DNA of 64,000 bases from Polaromonas sp. (GTDB taxonomy: Bacteria; Pseudomonadota; Gammaproteobacteria; Burkholderiales; Burkholderiaceae_C), in the NCBI GenBank assembly GCA_030655515.1, contig JAURVI010000005.1, positions 22,840 to 86,839 of the forward strand, in the 5' to 3' direction. A program made the translations under genes and the position numbers. The notes beneath the pieces are model-generated. The model saw nothing but the letters and a program-made list of their open reading frames with translations, ran no database searches and was not told where the DNA came from. Positions 18,412 to 27,463 of the stretch are shown here, piece after piece. The number at the start of each line of letters is the position of its first letter. The first letter of the stretch is position 1.

Positions 18412-19496
18412 AGTGATTCTTTCAGTGCCGCCAGCATCTGCGTGTTCTCGTCAGCGGCGCCGACCGTCAGGCGCAAACAGTTGGCAAGCAATGGATGCAT
18501 TTTAGAAACGTTTTTGACCAGTACCCTGCGCGCCCGCATGCCCTCAAAGGTTTTTTGCGCGTCAGGCACCCGTACCAGGATCATGTTGGCGTCGCTTTGC
18601 CAGGTTTTGATGCCAGGCATGACCCGCAATGCTTCGAAAATAATAGCGCGCTGCGTCCGTATTTCTTGGGCTTGCTCCGCAAACACCTCCGCATGTTCAA
18701 GCGCAAACAACGCGCATTCGTAATTGAGCACGCTGATGTTGTAGGGCGGCCGCACCTTGTCGACTTCAAGAATCAGCGCTTTCGGACCCATCATGTAGCC
18801 AATGCGCACGCCGGCCAGCCCGAATTTGCTGAGCGTGCGCATCAGCAGCACATGGCTGTAAAGCTCGGGATTTTTGGCGATGCGGTCGATATAGCTTTTG
18901 CTGGAAAAAGGCTGATAGGCCTCGTCGATGACGACCAGCCCCGGTGCCGCCGCGATGATTTTCTCGATCACCGCGCCGTCCCACAGATTAGCGCTCGGGT
19001 TGTTCGGGTAAGCGATGTAAATGATGGACGGTTTGTGCTCGGTGATCGCCGCCAGCATGGCCGCCTCGTCGAGCTCGAAGTCGGCCGTCAGTGGCACCCC
19101 GACGAACTTCAGGCCCTGCAACTGCGCGCTCATGGCGTACATCACAAAACCGGGCAGCGGTGCGAGGATGGACGCGCCAGGCACATCGCAGGCCATCGCC
19201 AGCAGCGAAATCAGCTCGTCCGAGCCATTGCCCAGCATGATGTCAAAGCCTTCTGGCATCTGCGCGTAGGAGGCGAGCGCCGCGCGCAAGTCGTTGACGC
19301 GGCCGTCCGGGTAGCGGTTCAGCGCCAGCGCGCCCAGGCGCTGGCCCAGCGCGGCCTGCAGTTCGGGCGGCAGGCGGTGCGGGTTTTCCATCGCATCGAG
19401 CTTGATCAAACCGGCCGAATCCTGGATCGCATAGGCATGCATGGACTGAACATCCTGCCGGATCAGTCTTTTCAGCCTGAGCGCGATGTCGTTCAT
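18408..19496 (-). CDS. hisC: Histidinol-phosphate aminotransferase
   Basis: HisC is the fold-type I PLP enzyme that transaminates imidazole acetol phosphate. The 362-residue frame from [16 protein letters not shown] includes [57 protein letters not shown] and the Schiff-base lysine in [15 protein letters not shown]. The start at 19496 overlaps the hisD stop (19493-19496). A longer open frame continues upstream, but only inside hisD. Confidence 0.97.
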   Translation of the reverse strand: MNDIALRLKRLIRQDVQSMHAYAIQDSAGLIKLDAMENPHRLPPELQAALGQRLGALALNRYPDGRVNDLRAALASYAQMPEGFDIMLGNGSDELISLLAMACDVPGASILAPLPGFVMYAMSAQLQGLKFVGVPLTADFELDEAAMLAAITEHKPSIIYIAYPNNPSANLWDGAVIEKIIAAAPGLVVIDEAYQPFSSKSYIDRIAKNPELYSHVLLMRTLSKFGLAGVRIGYMMGPKALILEVDKVRPPYNISVLNYECALFALEHAEVFAEQAQEIRTQRAIIFEALRVMPGIKTWQSDANMILVRVPDAQKTFEGMRARRVLVKNVSKMHPLLANCLRLTVGAADENTQMLAALKESL

Positions 19497-20812
19497 TTTT
19501 TCATTCTCATTTCGGCAGCGCGGGCATGGGCCTGCAGGCCTTCGCCATAGGCCAGCTCGGCGGCAATTTTTCCCAGCGTCTGCGCGCCGGCCTCGCTGAC
19601 CTCGATCAGGCTGGAGCGCTTCTGGAAATCGTAAACGCCCAGCGGGCTGGAAAAGCGCGCCGTGCCGCTGGTGGGCAGCACATGGTTGGGGCCGGCGCAA
19701 TAGTCGCCCAAAGACTCGCTGGTGTAGGCGCCGAGGAAAATGGCGCCGGCGTGTTTGAGCAAGGGCTCCCAGCGGTGCGGGTCATGGCTGGAGACTTCCA
19801 GGTGTTCGGGCGCGATCCGGTTGCTGATGGCGCAAGCCTCTTCCATGCTGCGGGTGTGAATCAGCGCGCCGCGGCCGTTCAGCGACTTGGCAATGATCTC
19901 TGCGCGCGGCATCGAAGGCAGCAGGCGGTGGATCGCTTCCTGCACCTGGTCAATGTAAGCCGCGTCAGGGCACAGCAAAATGCTTTGCGCCAGCTCGTCG
20001 TGCTCGGCCTGGCTGAACAAATCCATGGCCACCCAGTCGGCCGGCGTGCTGCCGTCGGCCAGCACCAGAATTTCGGATGGCCCGGCAATCATGTCGATGC
20101 CGACGGTGCCGAACACCCGGCGCTTGGCGGCTGCCACATAGGCGTTGCCGGGGCCGGTGATTTTGTCGACCTTGGGCACCGTTTGTGTGCCGTAGGCCAG
20201 GGCAGCCACCGCCTGTGCGCCGCCAATCGTGAAGGCCCGCGTGACGCCGGCCACGTAAGCGGCGGCCAGCACCAGCGCGTTTTTTTCGCCCTTGGGCGTC
20301 GGCACGACCATGATGATCTCGCCGACGCCGGCCACATGGGCGGGAATCGCGTTCATCAGCACCGAGGACGGATAAGCCGCCTTGCCGCCCGGCACATAAA
20401 TGCCGACGCGGTCCAGCGGCGTGACCTTCTGGCCGAGCAGGCTGCCGTCTTCGTCGCGGTAGCTCCAGCTCTGGCCATTGGCCTTTTTTTGCGCCTCGTG
20501 GTAGGTACGCACACGGCGGGCAGCAGCTTCCAGCGCTTCGCGCTGCGCGGCAGGAATGGTGTCGAATGCCGCCTTCAGCTCGGCCTGCGTCAGTTCCAGC
20601 ACGGCCATGGCGGCCACCGTCAACCCGTCGAAACGTGCGGTGTATTCGAGCACTGCGGCATCGCCGCGCTGCTGCACATCGGCCAGGATGTCGGCCACGC
20701 GCTGCTCGATCGCCGCATCGGTGTCAGCCGACCAGTGCAGACGCGCCTTGAATTTGGCCTCAAAAATGCTGTCGGCCGTTGACAGGCGAGCGGGTGTAGC
20801 GACCATATTCAT
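19493..20812 (-). CDS. hisD: Histidinol dehydrogenase
   Basis: HisD performs the last two oxidations to L-histidine with NAD+ and zinc. The 439-residue protein contains [25 protein letters not shown] nucleotide-binding sequence, [44 protein letters not shown] and [12 protein letters not shown], with zinc-ligand His/Gln positions in place. I start it at the ATG at 20812, 7 bp after the hisG stop; a second ATG lies 6 nt on. The open frame extends further upstream only through hisG. Confidence 0.96.
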   Translation of the reverse strand: MNMVATPARLSTADSIFEAKFKARLHWSADTDAAIEQRVADILADVQQRGDAAVLEYTARFDGLTVAAMAVLELTQAELKAAFDTIPAAQREALEAAARRVRTYHEAQKKANGQSWSYRDEDGSLLGQKVTPLDRVGIYVPGGKAAYPSSVLMNAIPAHVAGVGEIIMVVPTPKGEKNALVLAAAYVAGVTRAFTIGGAQAVAALAYGTQTVPKVDKITGPGNAYVAAAKRRVFGTVGIDMIAGPSEILVLADGSTPADWVAMDLFSQAEHDELAQSILLCPDAAYIDQVQEAIHRLLPSMPRAEIIAKSLNGRGALIHTRSMEEACAISNRIAPEHLEVSSHDPHRWEPLLKHAGAIFLGAYTSESLGDYCAGPNHVLPTSGTARFSSPLGVYDFQKRSSLIEVSEAGAQTLGKIAAELAYGEGLQAHARAAEMRMKK

Positions 20813-20819
20813 GGCATTT

Positions 20820-21491
20820 TCAGTGCGCGGGCTGGGCGATGGCGGATGCAAAGGCGTCAATGATGGCGCGTATCGGCGCCTGCTTGAGCTTGAGCGCGAC
20901 CTGGTTGACCACCAGGTGCGCGCTGATGTCCATGATGCGCTCGACCTCGACAAGGTGGTTGGCCTTGAGCGTGTTGCCGCTGCTGACGAGATCGACAATC
21001 GCGTCGGCGAGTCCGGTCAGAGGCGCCAGTTCCATGCTGCCGTAGAGCTTGATCAGGTCCACATGCACACCCTTGGTCGCGAAAAAATCACGCGCAATGC
21101 TGACAAACTTGGTCGCCACCTTCAGGCGAGAACCCTGCTTCACGGCGGCTTCGTAGTCAAAGCCGCCACGCACCGCCACGCTCATGCGGCATTTGGCAAT
21201 CCGCAGGTCCAGCGGCTGGTACAGGCCCGCGCTGCTCGCGGCGCCTCCCCAGTTCGCGCCATGTTCGATCAGCGTGTCCTTGCCGGTCACGCCGATGTCG
21301 GCGCCGCCGTACTGCACATAAGTCGGCACATCGGTGGCACGCACCAGCACGACACGCACGTCGGGCCGGTTCGTCGCGAGAATCAGCCTGCGCGATTTTT
21401 CCGGGTCTTCCAGCACCTCGATGCCGGCCACCTTGAGCAGCGGCAGGGTTTCGTCGAAGATGCGGCCTTTGGATAACGCCAGTGTGATCAT
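20820..21491 (-). CDS. hisG: ATP phosphoribosyltransferase, short form catalytic subunit
   Basis: HisG condenses ATP and PRPP, the committed step of histidine synthesis. At 223 residues it is the short HisG lacking the C-terminal histidine-binding regulatory domain, and members of this form work as hetero-octamers with HisZ, not encoded in this window. Motifs include [34 protein letters not shown] and the PRPP loop [18 protein letters not shown]. Its ATG overlaps the murA stop by 4 bp, linking histidine synthesis to a peptidoglycan gene by translational coupling. Confidence 0.97.
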   Translation of the reverse strand: MITLALSKGRIFDETLPLLKVAGIEVLEDPEKSRRLILATNRPDVRVVLVRATDVPTYVQYGGADIGVTGKDTLIEHGANWGGAASSAGLYQPLDLRIAKCRMSVAVRGGFDYEAAVKQGSRLKVATKFVSIARDFFATKGVHVDLIKLYGSMELAPLTGLADAIVDLVSSGNTLKANHLVEVERIMDISAHLVVNQVALKLKQAPIRAIIDAFASAIAQPAH

Positions 21492-22762
21492 GACTTCACT
21501 CTTTCAATGTCGGCGCCAATGCCGCGCAGCTTGGCTTCCATCTGGTCATACCCGCGGTCCAGGTGGTAGATGCGGTCCACCACCGTCTGTCCTTGGGCCA
21601 CCAGGCCGGCAATCACCAGGCTGGCCGAAGCCCGCAGGTCGGTGGCCATCACGGTAGCGCCCGAAAGTCGTTCGACGCCTTCCATGACGGCCACCTTGCC
21701 CTCGATCTGGATTTTTGCGCCCAGGCGCACCATCTCGTTGACGTGCATGAAACGGTTTTCAAAAATCGTTTCGGTCACGGTGCTCGAGCCCTGCGCAATC
21801 GCGTTCAGGGCCATGAACTGGGCCTGCATGTCGGTCGGAAAACCCGGGTATTCAGTGGTGCGAAATGATTGCGCCTTCATCCGGCCCTGCGCCTGAATGC
21901 GGATGAAGCCGTCGCCCGCCGTCACCGTGGCGCCGGCTTCGCGCAGCTTGTCGATCACCGCGTCCAGATGATCGGCGCGGCCATGCCGGAGCACCACGTC
22001 GCCGCCCGTGGCCGCGACGGCGCAGAGGAAAGTGCCGGCTTCAATGCGGTCGGCCACCACCTGGTGCGTGCAGCCATGCAGGCGCTCGACCCCCTGGATG
22101 CGGATGCGGCGGCTGCCGTGGCCTTCGATCCTGGCGCCCATCTTGATCAGCATGTCCGCCAGGTCGCCAATCTCGGGCTCCTGCGCCGCGTTCTCCAGAA
22201 TGGTTTCGCCCTCGGCCAGGCTGGCGGCCATCATGAAGTTTTCGGTGCCGGTGACCGTCACCATGTCGGTCGTGATGCGGCATCCTTTGAGGCGGGTTTG
22301 CCCTTTTGGCAACCTGGCAAGCATGTAGCCGTGCTCGACCACAATTTCCGCGCCCATGGCCTGCAAGCCCTTGATGTGCTGGTCCACCGGCCGCGACCCG
22401 ATCGCGCAACCACCGGGCAGCGAGACCGTCGCCTCGCCAAAGCGGGCCAGCAAGGGGCCCAGCGCCAGCACCGAAGCGCGCATGGTCTTGACCAGTTCAT
22501 ACGGCGCTTCGGGCGAGCTCAAAGTCCCGGCGTGGATGCCGATGCTGCCGGGCTCCGTGGGGCTGTGCTCTGCCGTGACCCCCATGTTGCGGATCAGCTT
22601 GAGCATGGTGGTCACGTCCTGCAGGCGCGGCACGTTTTTCAGCGTGACCGGATCGGCGGTCAGCAGCGCGGCGCACAACTCCGGCAAGGCGGCATTTTTG
22701 GCGCCGGAAATGTCCACGGTGCCGGCCAGCGTTCTCCCACCTTTGATCTGTAGCTTGTCCAT
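21488..22762 (-). CDS. murA: UDP-N-acetylglucosamine 1-carboxyvinyltransferase
   Basis: MurA transfers enolpyruvate from PEP to UDP-GlcNAc, the first committed step of peptidoglycan synthesis and the fosfomycin target. The 424-residue protein has [17 protein letters not shown], the active-site Cys loop in [36 protein letters not shown] and [19 protein letters not shown]. The cysteine is present, so fosfomycin sensitivity of the enzyme would be expected. It sits 24 bp after ibaG and is coupled to hisG. Confidence 0.97.
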   Translation of the reverse strand: MDKLQIKGGRTLAGTVDISGAKNAALPELCAALLTADPVTLKNVPRLQDVTTMLKLIRNMGVTAEHSPTEPGSIGIHAGTLSSPEAPYELVKTMRASVLALGPLLARFGEATVSLPGGCAIGSRPVDQHIKGLQAMGAEIVVEHGYMLARLPKGQTRLKGCRITTDMVTVTGTENFMMAASLAEGETILENAAQEPEIGDLADMLIKMGARIEGHGSRRIRIQGVERLHGCTHQVVADRIEAGTFLCAVAATGGDVVLRHGRADHLDAVIDKLREAGATVTAGDGFIRIQAQGRMKAQSFRTTEYPGFPTDMQAQFMALNAIAQGSSTVTETIFENRFMHVNEMVRLGAKIQIEGKVAVMEGVERLSGATVMATDLRASASLVIAGLVAQGQTVVDRIYHLDRGYDQMEAKLRGIGADIERVKS

Positions 22763-22786
22763 GAATGAATTGGAAGAATGGGGCTG

Positions 22787-23029
22787 TTATTGCGGGCCGG
22801 CAGCCCATTCGGCCGGCGTGTAGGTCTTCATCGACAAGGCATGGACTTCGTCGCTCTGCAGGCGGCCGCCCAGCGTGGCGTAAACCCGCTGGTGGCGCTG
22901 GATCGGGCGCTGGCCTTCAAAAGCGGCAGACACGATGGTGGCATACCAGTGCCGGCCGTCGCCGGTCAGGGCTATGTGTTCGCAGGGCAGGCCCGCGGCA
23001 ATGATGGCTTGAAGTTCTTCGCTGGTCAT
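22787..23029 (-). CDS. BolA family protein, IbaG-like
   Basis: An 80-residue BolA-fold protein. The position directly before murA and the sequence (SEELQAIIAAGLPCEHIALTGDGRHWYATIVSAAFEGQ, then the helix RHQRVYATLG) match IbaG (YrbA) rather than BolA itself. IbaG partners with monothiol glutaredoxin in iron-sulfur handling and acid resistance; the Cys and His needed for [2Fe-2S] bridging are present (Cys16, His48-type). It follows the exporter permease by 18 bp. Confidence 0.9.
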   Translation of the reverse strand: MTSEELQAIIAAGLPCEHIALTGDGRHWYATIVSAAFEGQRPIQRHQRVYATLGGRLQSDEVHALSMKTYTPAEWAAGPQ

Positions 23030-23047
23030 GGTGTTCTGTGAATCCGG

Positions 23048-23803
23048 TCAGTGTCTGATTTTGTAGCCAATACGCAGCAAGTTCACCGCGATGCCGCTGA
23101 CGACCAGCAGGGCGCCGCCCACAATCGCCAGGCTCAACCACGGTGACACATCGCTGATACCGAAAAAGCCGTAACGGAAACCGTCAATCATGTAGAAAAA
23201 CGGGTTCAGGTGGCTGACGGTTTGCCAGAACGGCGGCAACGAGTGGATGGAGTAGAAAACGCCGCTCAGAAAAGTCATGGGCATGATGACAAAATTCTGG
23301 AAAGCCGCCATCTGGTCGAACTTTTCCGACCACAGGCCGACAATCAGCCCCAGGGCGCCCAGCAAAGCCGCCCCGAGCAGCGCAAAAACCACAATCCACA
23401 ACGGTGCGATAAAACCGGGTTGACCGAAATAGACGGTGACCACAAACACACCGAGACCGACGGCCAAACCCCGCACTATCGATGAGCCGACATAGGCAAA
23501 AAACCAGTGCCAGTGCGACAACGGGCTGAGCAGCACAAACACCAGGCTGCCCATGATCTTGCTCTGGATCAGCGACGAGGAACTGTTGGCGAAAGCGTTT
23601 TGCAGCACACTCATCATGACCAGGCCCGGCACCAGAAACGCGGTGTAGCTGACGCTGCCGTACACCTTGACATGGTCCTGCAGCACATGGCCAAAAATCA
23701 GCATGTACATGACGGCGGTGAGCACGGGCGCTCCGACGGTCTGGAAGCCGACTTTCCAGAAGCGCAGGACTTCCTTGTAGAAAAGTGTCTGCCAACCCGT
23801 CAT
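23048..23803 (-). CDS. ABC-2 type exporter permease (YadH-like)
   Basis: A 251-residue permease starting MTGWQTLFYKEVLRFWKVGF, with about six membrane helices and the ABC-2 features TAFLVPGLVMMSVLQNAFANSS and MTFLSGVFYSIHSLPPFW. It pairs with the ATPase encoded upstream to form an exporter like YadGH/NodJ-type transporters; the substrate is unknown. The frame remains open 282 bp further upstream, but that part is translated 84-bp tandem repeat, so I place the start at 23803, where conserved sequence begins. The gene lies between mlaB/ATPase and ibaG. Confidence 0.9.
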   Translation of the reverse strand: MTGWQTLFYKEVLRFWKVGFQTVGAPVLTAVMYMLIFGHVLQDHVKVYGSVSYTAFLVPGLVMMSVLQNAFANSSSSLIQSKIMGSLVFVLLSPLSHWHWFFAYVGSSIVRGLAVGLGVFVVTVYFGQPGFIAPLWIVVFALLGAALLGALGLIVGLWSEKFDQMAAFQNFVIMPMTFLSGVFYSIHSLPPFWQTVSHLNPFFYMIDGFRYGFFGISDVSPWLSLAIVGGALLVVSGIAVNLLRIGYKIRH

Positions 23804-23813
23804 GGGAATATTG

Positions 23814-24072
23814 CCCCCACGCTTGTCGCTGTGCGTACTGCGCTGCCCCCCGAGGGGGCTGTGCTTGCTCGGGGCGGCCCTTCGCTGCGCACACTGACCC
23901 CCACGCTTGTCGCTGTGCGTACTGCGCTGCCCCCCGAGGGGGCTGTGCTTGCTCGGGGCGGCCCTTCGCTGCGCACGCTGACCCCCACGCTTGTCGCTGT
24001 GCGTACTGCGCTGCCCCCCGAGGGGGCCGATTTTTCCTTGGGGCGGCCCGGCGGAAAAATACCCCCCGCGCC
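23814..24072. repeat. GC-rich intergenic repeat, three tandem 84-bp units
   Basis: In the 295-bp gap between the exporter ATPase and permease, units containing GCTTGTCGCTGTGCGTACTG start at 23821, 23905 and 23989, an exact 84-bp period. The first two are nearly identical; the third diverges after GAGGGGGC. On the minus strand each reads GCCCCCTCGGGGGGCAGCG followed by AGCGACAAGCGTGGGGG. The outermost GTGGGGG lies 10 bp before the permease ATG. The repeats keep the reading frame open, since 84 is a multiple of three, but no function is apparent. The rest of the gap holds nothing recognisable. Confidence 0.93.
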
Positions 24073-24098
24073 TAGCCTCGCGCAACGCATAGCGGCGA

Positions 24099-25028
24099 TC
24101 ATGCAGTCACCCCGATTTTTTCAGCCATCACTTCAAGAAACACATCTTCGAGGTCGGCCTTGCGAATTTCGACGTCTTCGGCCACCAGGCCCGCTTCGCG
24201 GATGGCGCTGAGGTACTGCTCGATTTCATGCGCGTTGTGTACAGGAAGCTGCACAATCCGGCCGGTAATCCGTGCCTTGTCAGCCAGTTCTCTGGGAAGT
24301 TCGCTGTCAACCTTGAAGCGAAGTACATTCGAGGAGGCGGACTTGAGCAGCTCGGAAGTTGGGGCCAATGCGACCATGCGCCCCTGCTTGAGCATGGCAA
24401 TGCGGCTGCACAAGGCTTCGGCTTCTTCGAGGTAATGGGTCGTCAGCAGCACCGTGCTGCCCTGCTTGTTGAGTTTGGCGATAAATTGCCACAAGGTCTG
24501 GCGCAACTCTACATCCACACCGGCAGTCGGCTCGTCCAGCACAATGACCGGGGGTTGATGGACCAGCGCCAGCGCCACCAGCACACGGCGCTTCATGCCA
24601 CCCGACAGTTGCCGCATGTTGGCGTGGGCCTTGTCGGCCAGGCCCAGGCTGACCAGCAGTTCGTCGATCCAGTCGTCGTTGTTTTTGACGCCAAAATAAC
24701 CGGACTGGATGCGCAGTGCCTCGCGTACCGTGAAAAACGGGTCGAACACCAGCTCCTGCGGCACCACGCCCAGCTTGCGGCGGGCGCTGGCGTAGTCGCT
24801 GACCACGTCGCTGCCATGCACCTTCACCGTGCCGCTGGTGGCGCGTGACAGTCCCGCCAGAATGTTGATCAAGGTGGTTTTCCCCGCGCCATTGGGCCCG
24901 AGCAGGCCGAAGAACTCACCGGGCTGGATGTCAAAGCTCACCTTGTCCAGCGCCATGAGGCCAGGGCCGGACCGGCTGCCTGTGCTGTGGTAATTTTTGG
25001 AGACGGACTGGAAGGAGATGGCTGGCAT
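24099..25028 (-). CDS. ABC exporter ATP-binding protein (YadG-like)
   Basis: A 309-residue ATPase: Walker A GPNGAGKTT, Q-loop VPQELVFDPFFTV, signature LSGGMKRRV, Walker B VIVLDEPTAGVD and switch His in TTHYLEEAE. A roughly 90-residue C-terminal domain follows, as in drug/lipid-type exporters. It is transcribed with the permease downstream, although three tandem repeats separate them. Position directly after the mla genes suggests an envelope-related substrate, but that is only contextual. Confidence 0.93.
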   Translation of the reverse strand: MPAISFQSVSKNYHSTGSRSGPGLMALDKVSFDIQPGEFFGLLGPNGAGKTTLINILAGLSRATSGTVKVHGSDVVSDYASARRKLGVVPQELVFDPFFTVREALRIQSGYFGVKNNDDWIDELLVSLGLADKAHANMRQLSGGMKRRVLVALALVHQPPVIVLDEPTAGVDVELRQTLWQFIAKLNKQGSTVLLTTHYLEEAEALCSRIAMLKQGRMVALAPTSELLKSASSNVLRFKVDSELPRELADKARITGRIVQLPVHNAHEIEQYLSAIREAGLVAEDVEIRKADLEDVFLEVMAEKIGVTA

Positions 25029-25129
25029 GAGCCGACTATTTTAAGGGCGCGATCCGTCCGCTTGTCCAAGCCCGCGCAGATAAGGGCATTCGCTCCGGCA
25101 AAATCTGCGGTAGCCGGCCGGCGGCAGGC

Positions 25130-25408
25130 TCAGGCGGCGGCAGGAAGCAGGGCCTCCACCCCGTACAAGCCTGCGAGCTGGTGCAGGGGGGGAGGCAGAC
25201 CCTTCACCGAGAAACCCTTTCCTGCCGCCCGTGCTTCGCGGCGTGATTCCAGCAAAACCGCCAACGCCGACGAGTCGAATGTCTGCAAAGCGCTGGCGTC
25301 AACCACCACCCCGGACGGTTCAGACATCACAGCCTGCTTCAAGCCTCGCACGAGTTCTGCCGCCTCGGCGTGAGTCAGGGTCATGGGCAAGGTCAACACG
25401 ACAGGCAC
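25130..25408 (-). CDS. mlaB: STAS domain protein MlaB
   Basis: MlaB is the cytoplasmic STAS subunit that stabilises the MlaFE phospholipid transporter. The 92-residue product shows the STAS core GVVVDASALQTFDSSALAVLLESRREARAAG, with the conserved Thr/Ser around TFDSS. The start is a GTG at 25408, 4 bp after the mlaC stop; an in-frame ATG at 25384 (MTLTHAEA) is an alternative. It ends the mlaFEDACB series. Confidence 0.88.
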   Translation of the reverse strand: MPVVLTLPMTLTHAEAAELVRGLKQAVMSEPSGVVVDASALQTFDSSALAVLLESRREARAAGKGFSVKGLPPPLHQLAGLYGVEALLPAAA

Positions 25409-25412
25409 TCGT

Positions 25413-26051
25413 TCAGGACTTCTTGTCGCCGTTGTTGTTGGCCTTGTTGCGCTGGGCCAGTGCGGCGATCAGGCCATCGATGCCTTTCGCGGAAATTTCC
25501 TGCGCGAACTGGGTGCGGTAGGTTTCCACCAGCCAGATCCCCAGCACGTTGAGATCATAAATTTTCCAGTTGGCGGGGGTCTTTTCCATCCGGTAATCGA
25601 GCTGAATCGGGTCGCCGCGGCCTATCACCTCGGTGCGCACCACCACTTCGGTGTCTTCCGGCGATGCGCGCAGCGGTTTGACACTGACGGTCTGATCCTT
25701 GACCTGGGACAGCGCGCCGGAATAAGTACGGATCAGCAAGGTTTTGAATTCGTCCTGCAAACGCTTTTTCTGCTCGGGCGTGGCCTGGCGCCAATTCCGG
25801 CCCACAGCCGCCGCCGTCATGCGTGTGAAATTCACATGGGGCATGACTTTGTTGTCCACCAGCGCCATGATTCTCCCCATATCGCCGGCCTGAATCGCCT
25901 TATCGGCCCTGATACTGTCCAGCACTTCGGTGGAGCTGCGTTTGATCAAGGCGTCCGGCGCTTCCTCGGCGGCAAGCACCGGGCCACCGGCTGCCAGCAG
26001 GGCCAGCGTCAGGGAAACACCCACCACATGATTAAAAATTCGACGGTTCAT
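25413..26051 (-). CDS. mlaC: Phospholipid-binding periplasmic protein MlaC
   Basis: MlaC shuttles phospholipid across the periplasm between MlaA and MlaFEDB. The 212-residue product from 26051 has a signal peptide (MNRRIFNHVVGVSLTLALLA, cleaved near VLA), then the MlaC/Ttg2D domain: MPHVNFTRMTAAAVGRNWRQ, FKTLLIRTYSGALSQ and WKIYDLNVLGIWLVETYR. An upstream 26-codon open extension contains no signal sequence and is left out. It is separated from mlaA by 150 bp without a clear signal. Confidence 0.95.
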   Translation of the reverse strand: MNRRIFNHVVGVSLTLALLAAGGPVLAAEEAPDALIKRSSTEVLDSIRADKAIQAGDMGRIMALVDNKVMPHVNFTRMTAAAVGRNWRQATPEQKKRLQDEFKTLLIRTYSGALSQVKDQTVSVKPLRASPEDTEVVVRTEVIGRGDPIQLDYRMEKTPANWKIYDLNVLGIWLVETYRTQFAQEISAKGIDGLIAALAQRNKANNNGDKKS

Positions 26052-26201
26052 GGTTTCTTTCAAATCGGAACAAGCGACTGCCGGACCGGGCCAAAAGTGC
26101 AGTTGATGCGCATCTGATCGGCAAGCCATCGACTTGACGGTATTTTCTCTGCTTTATTCAGGCAAACCTGTGAAGTTGTGGCTCTACCCTGTAAAGGCTC
26201 G

Positions 26202-26945
26202 TTAATTGGCAGGTGCCGGCGGCGCTTCAGGCAGGTCGTAACGCTCTCCGGCATCCCCGTTGGTTTCAAGAACGACGCCACGACGCTGCAAATAGGCGTC
26301 GCGCGTGAAGCTGTATTTGTCCAGCGCGGCCTGGTCGAGCACCTCACCGACGCGCAGCAGGCTGGCGCGAAGGTCCACCGCGCGCAGGACATACAGCGAA
26401 TTGCGGCTGGACACATTGTCCATCTGCATCACCAAATCGCCTTTGGCGTCAACCACCAGCGCAGCGGTGTCACGCACCGTGGACGGGCCCAGCACCGGCA
26501 GCACCAGGTAGGGGCCGGTTGCCACCCCCCAGTGACCCAGCGTTTTACCAAAATCCTGGCGGTTGCGCTGCAAGCCCATTTCGGTGGCCCAATCGAGCAC
26601 GCCGTACATGCCGAACACCGTGTTGATGCTGACACGCATCAGGCTTTCAGCGGCCGCTTGCGGCTTGAGCTGAAGGACGCTGTTGACAAAAGACCAGACA
26701 TCCGACAGGTTGCCGAAAAAGTTGTTGACGCCGGTGCGCACCGGGGAGGGCACGACGTTCTGGTAAGCCTGGGCCGCCGGCTTGACGATGGCCTCGTCCA
26801 GCCCGTCGTTAAAACGGGTCACACTGCGGTTGAAGGGTTCAAAGGGATCACGCGGGTTGGGGCCGGCGGCACAGCCTTGCAGCAAGGCAAGGGTCAGCAA
26901 GCCGGCCCACAGACCGTACCGCTTCATCATGATTCGTGTTTTCAT
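26202..26945 (-). CDS. mlaA: Outer-membrane phospholipid lipoprotein MlaA (VacJ)
   Basis: MlaA removes phospholipid from the outer leaflet of the outer membrane and passes it to MlaC. The 247-residue lipoprotein has a signal with lipobox LLQGC. Family motifs follow: DPFEPFNRSVTRFND, GVNNFFGNLSDVWSFVNS, FGKTLGHWGVATGPYLVLPVLGPS. In E. coli mlaA is unlinked; here it is inside the operon between mlaD and mlaC, which supports a complete dedicated Mla pathway. Its start overlaps the mlaD stop by 4 bp. Confidence 0.96.
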   Translation of the reverse strand: MKTRIMMKRYGLWAGLLTLALLQGCAAGPNPRDPFEPFNRSVTRFNDGLDEAIVKPAAQAYQNVVPSPVRTGVNNFFGNLSDVWSFVNSVLQLKPQAAAESLMRVSINTVFGMYGVLDWATEMGLQRNRQDFGKTLGHWGVATGPYLVLPVLGPSTVRDTAALVVDAKGDLVMQMDNVSSRNSLYVLRAVDLRASLLRVGEVLDQAALDKYSFTRDAYLQRRGVVLETNGDAGERYDLPEAPPAPAN

Positions 26946-27463
26946 TTTTTCTCATTGCTCCCTGTCGGCGGTGCAGTCGTCGAGCCAGAACTGCTGTCGG
27001 CCGCCTTGTTGAACAAAAACTGGCCGATCAGATTTTCCAGCACAACGGCCGACTGTGTTTGCCTGATCACGTCACCCGCCGCCAGGTTTTTCTCATCCGC
27101 GCCGGCTTCAACACCGATGTACTGCTCACCCAACAAGCCGCTGGTCAGGATTTTCAATGAGCTGTCCTTGGGAAACGCATACCGGCGCTCCAGGGCCAGC
27201 GTCACGCGCGCCTGGAAGGATTTGTCGTCGAAGACAATTTTTTCGACACGCCCCACCACCACGCCCGCGCTTCGCACCGCGGCTTTGGGCTTGAGTCCGC
27301 CGACATTGTCAAATCTGGCGTCAACCTGATAGTTCGTCTGGAAATTCAAACTCAGCAAATTTGCGGACTGTAAGGCCAAAAACAAAATGGCTGCTGTCCC
27401 TACCAGTACAAAAAGGCCAACCCATACATCGTTCTTCGAGCGTTGCACCACACTCCCCCTCAA
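26942..27463 (-). CDS. mlaD: MCE-domain protein MlaD
   Basis: MlaD forms the hexameric periplasmic ring of the MlaFEDB complex. The 173-residue protein has one N-terminal anchor (VWVGLFVLVGTAAILFLALQ), then an MCE domain (YQVDARFDNVGGLKPKAAVR, GVVVGRVEKIVFDD, ILTSGLLGEQYIGVEAG). A Ser/Gly-rich tail ends it. Start and stop overlap mlaE and mlaA by 4 bp each. Confidence 0.96.
   Translation of the reverse strand: MRGSVVQRSKNDVWVGLFVLVGTAAILFLALQSANLLSLNFQTNYQVDARFDNVGGLKPKAAVRSAGVVVGRVEKIVFDDKSFQARVTLALERRYAFPKDSSLKILTSGLLGEQYIGVEAGADEKNLAAGDVIRQTQSAVVLENLIGQFLFNKAADSSSGSTTAPPTGSNEKK

Noticed and set aside
20813..21500. A histidine-operon leader peptide or attenuator before hisG
   Set aside because: No run of histidine codons or terminator/antiterminator pair exists; hisG is coupled to murA instead.
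23814..24072. Tandem repeats as a CRISPR array
   Set aside because: Units are contiguous, 84 bp long and without unique spacers; no cas genes are in the window.
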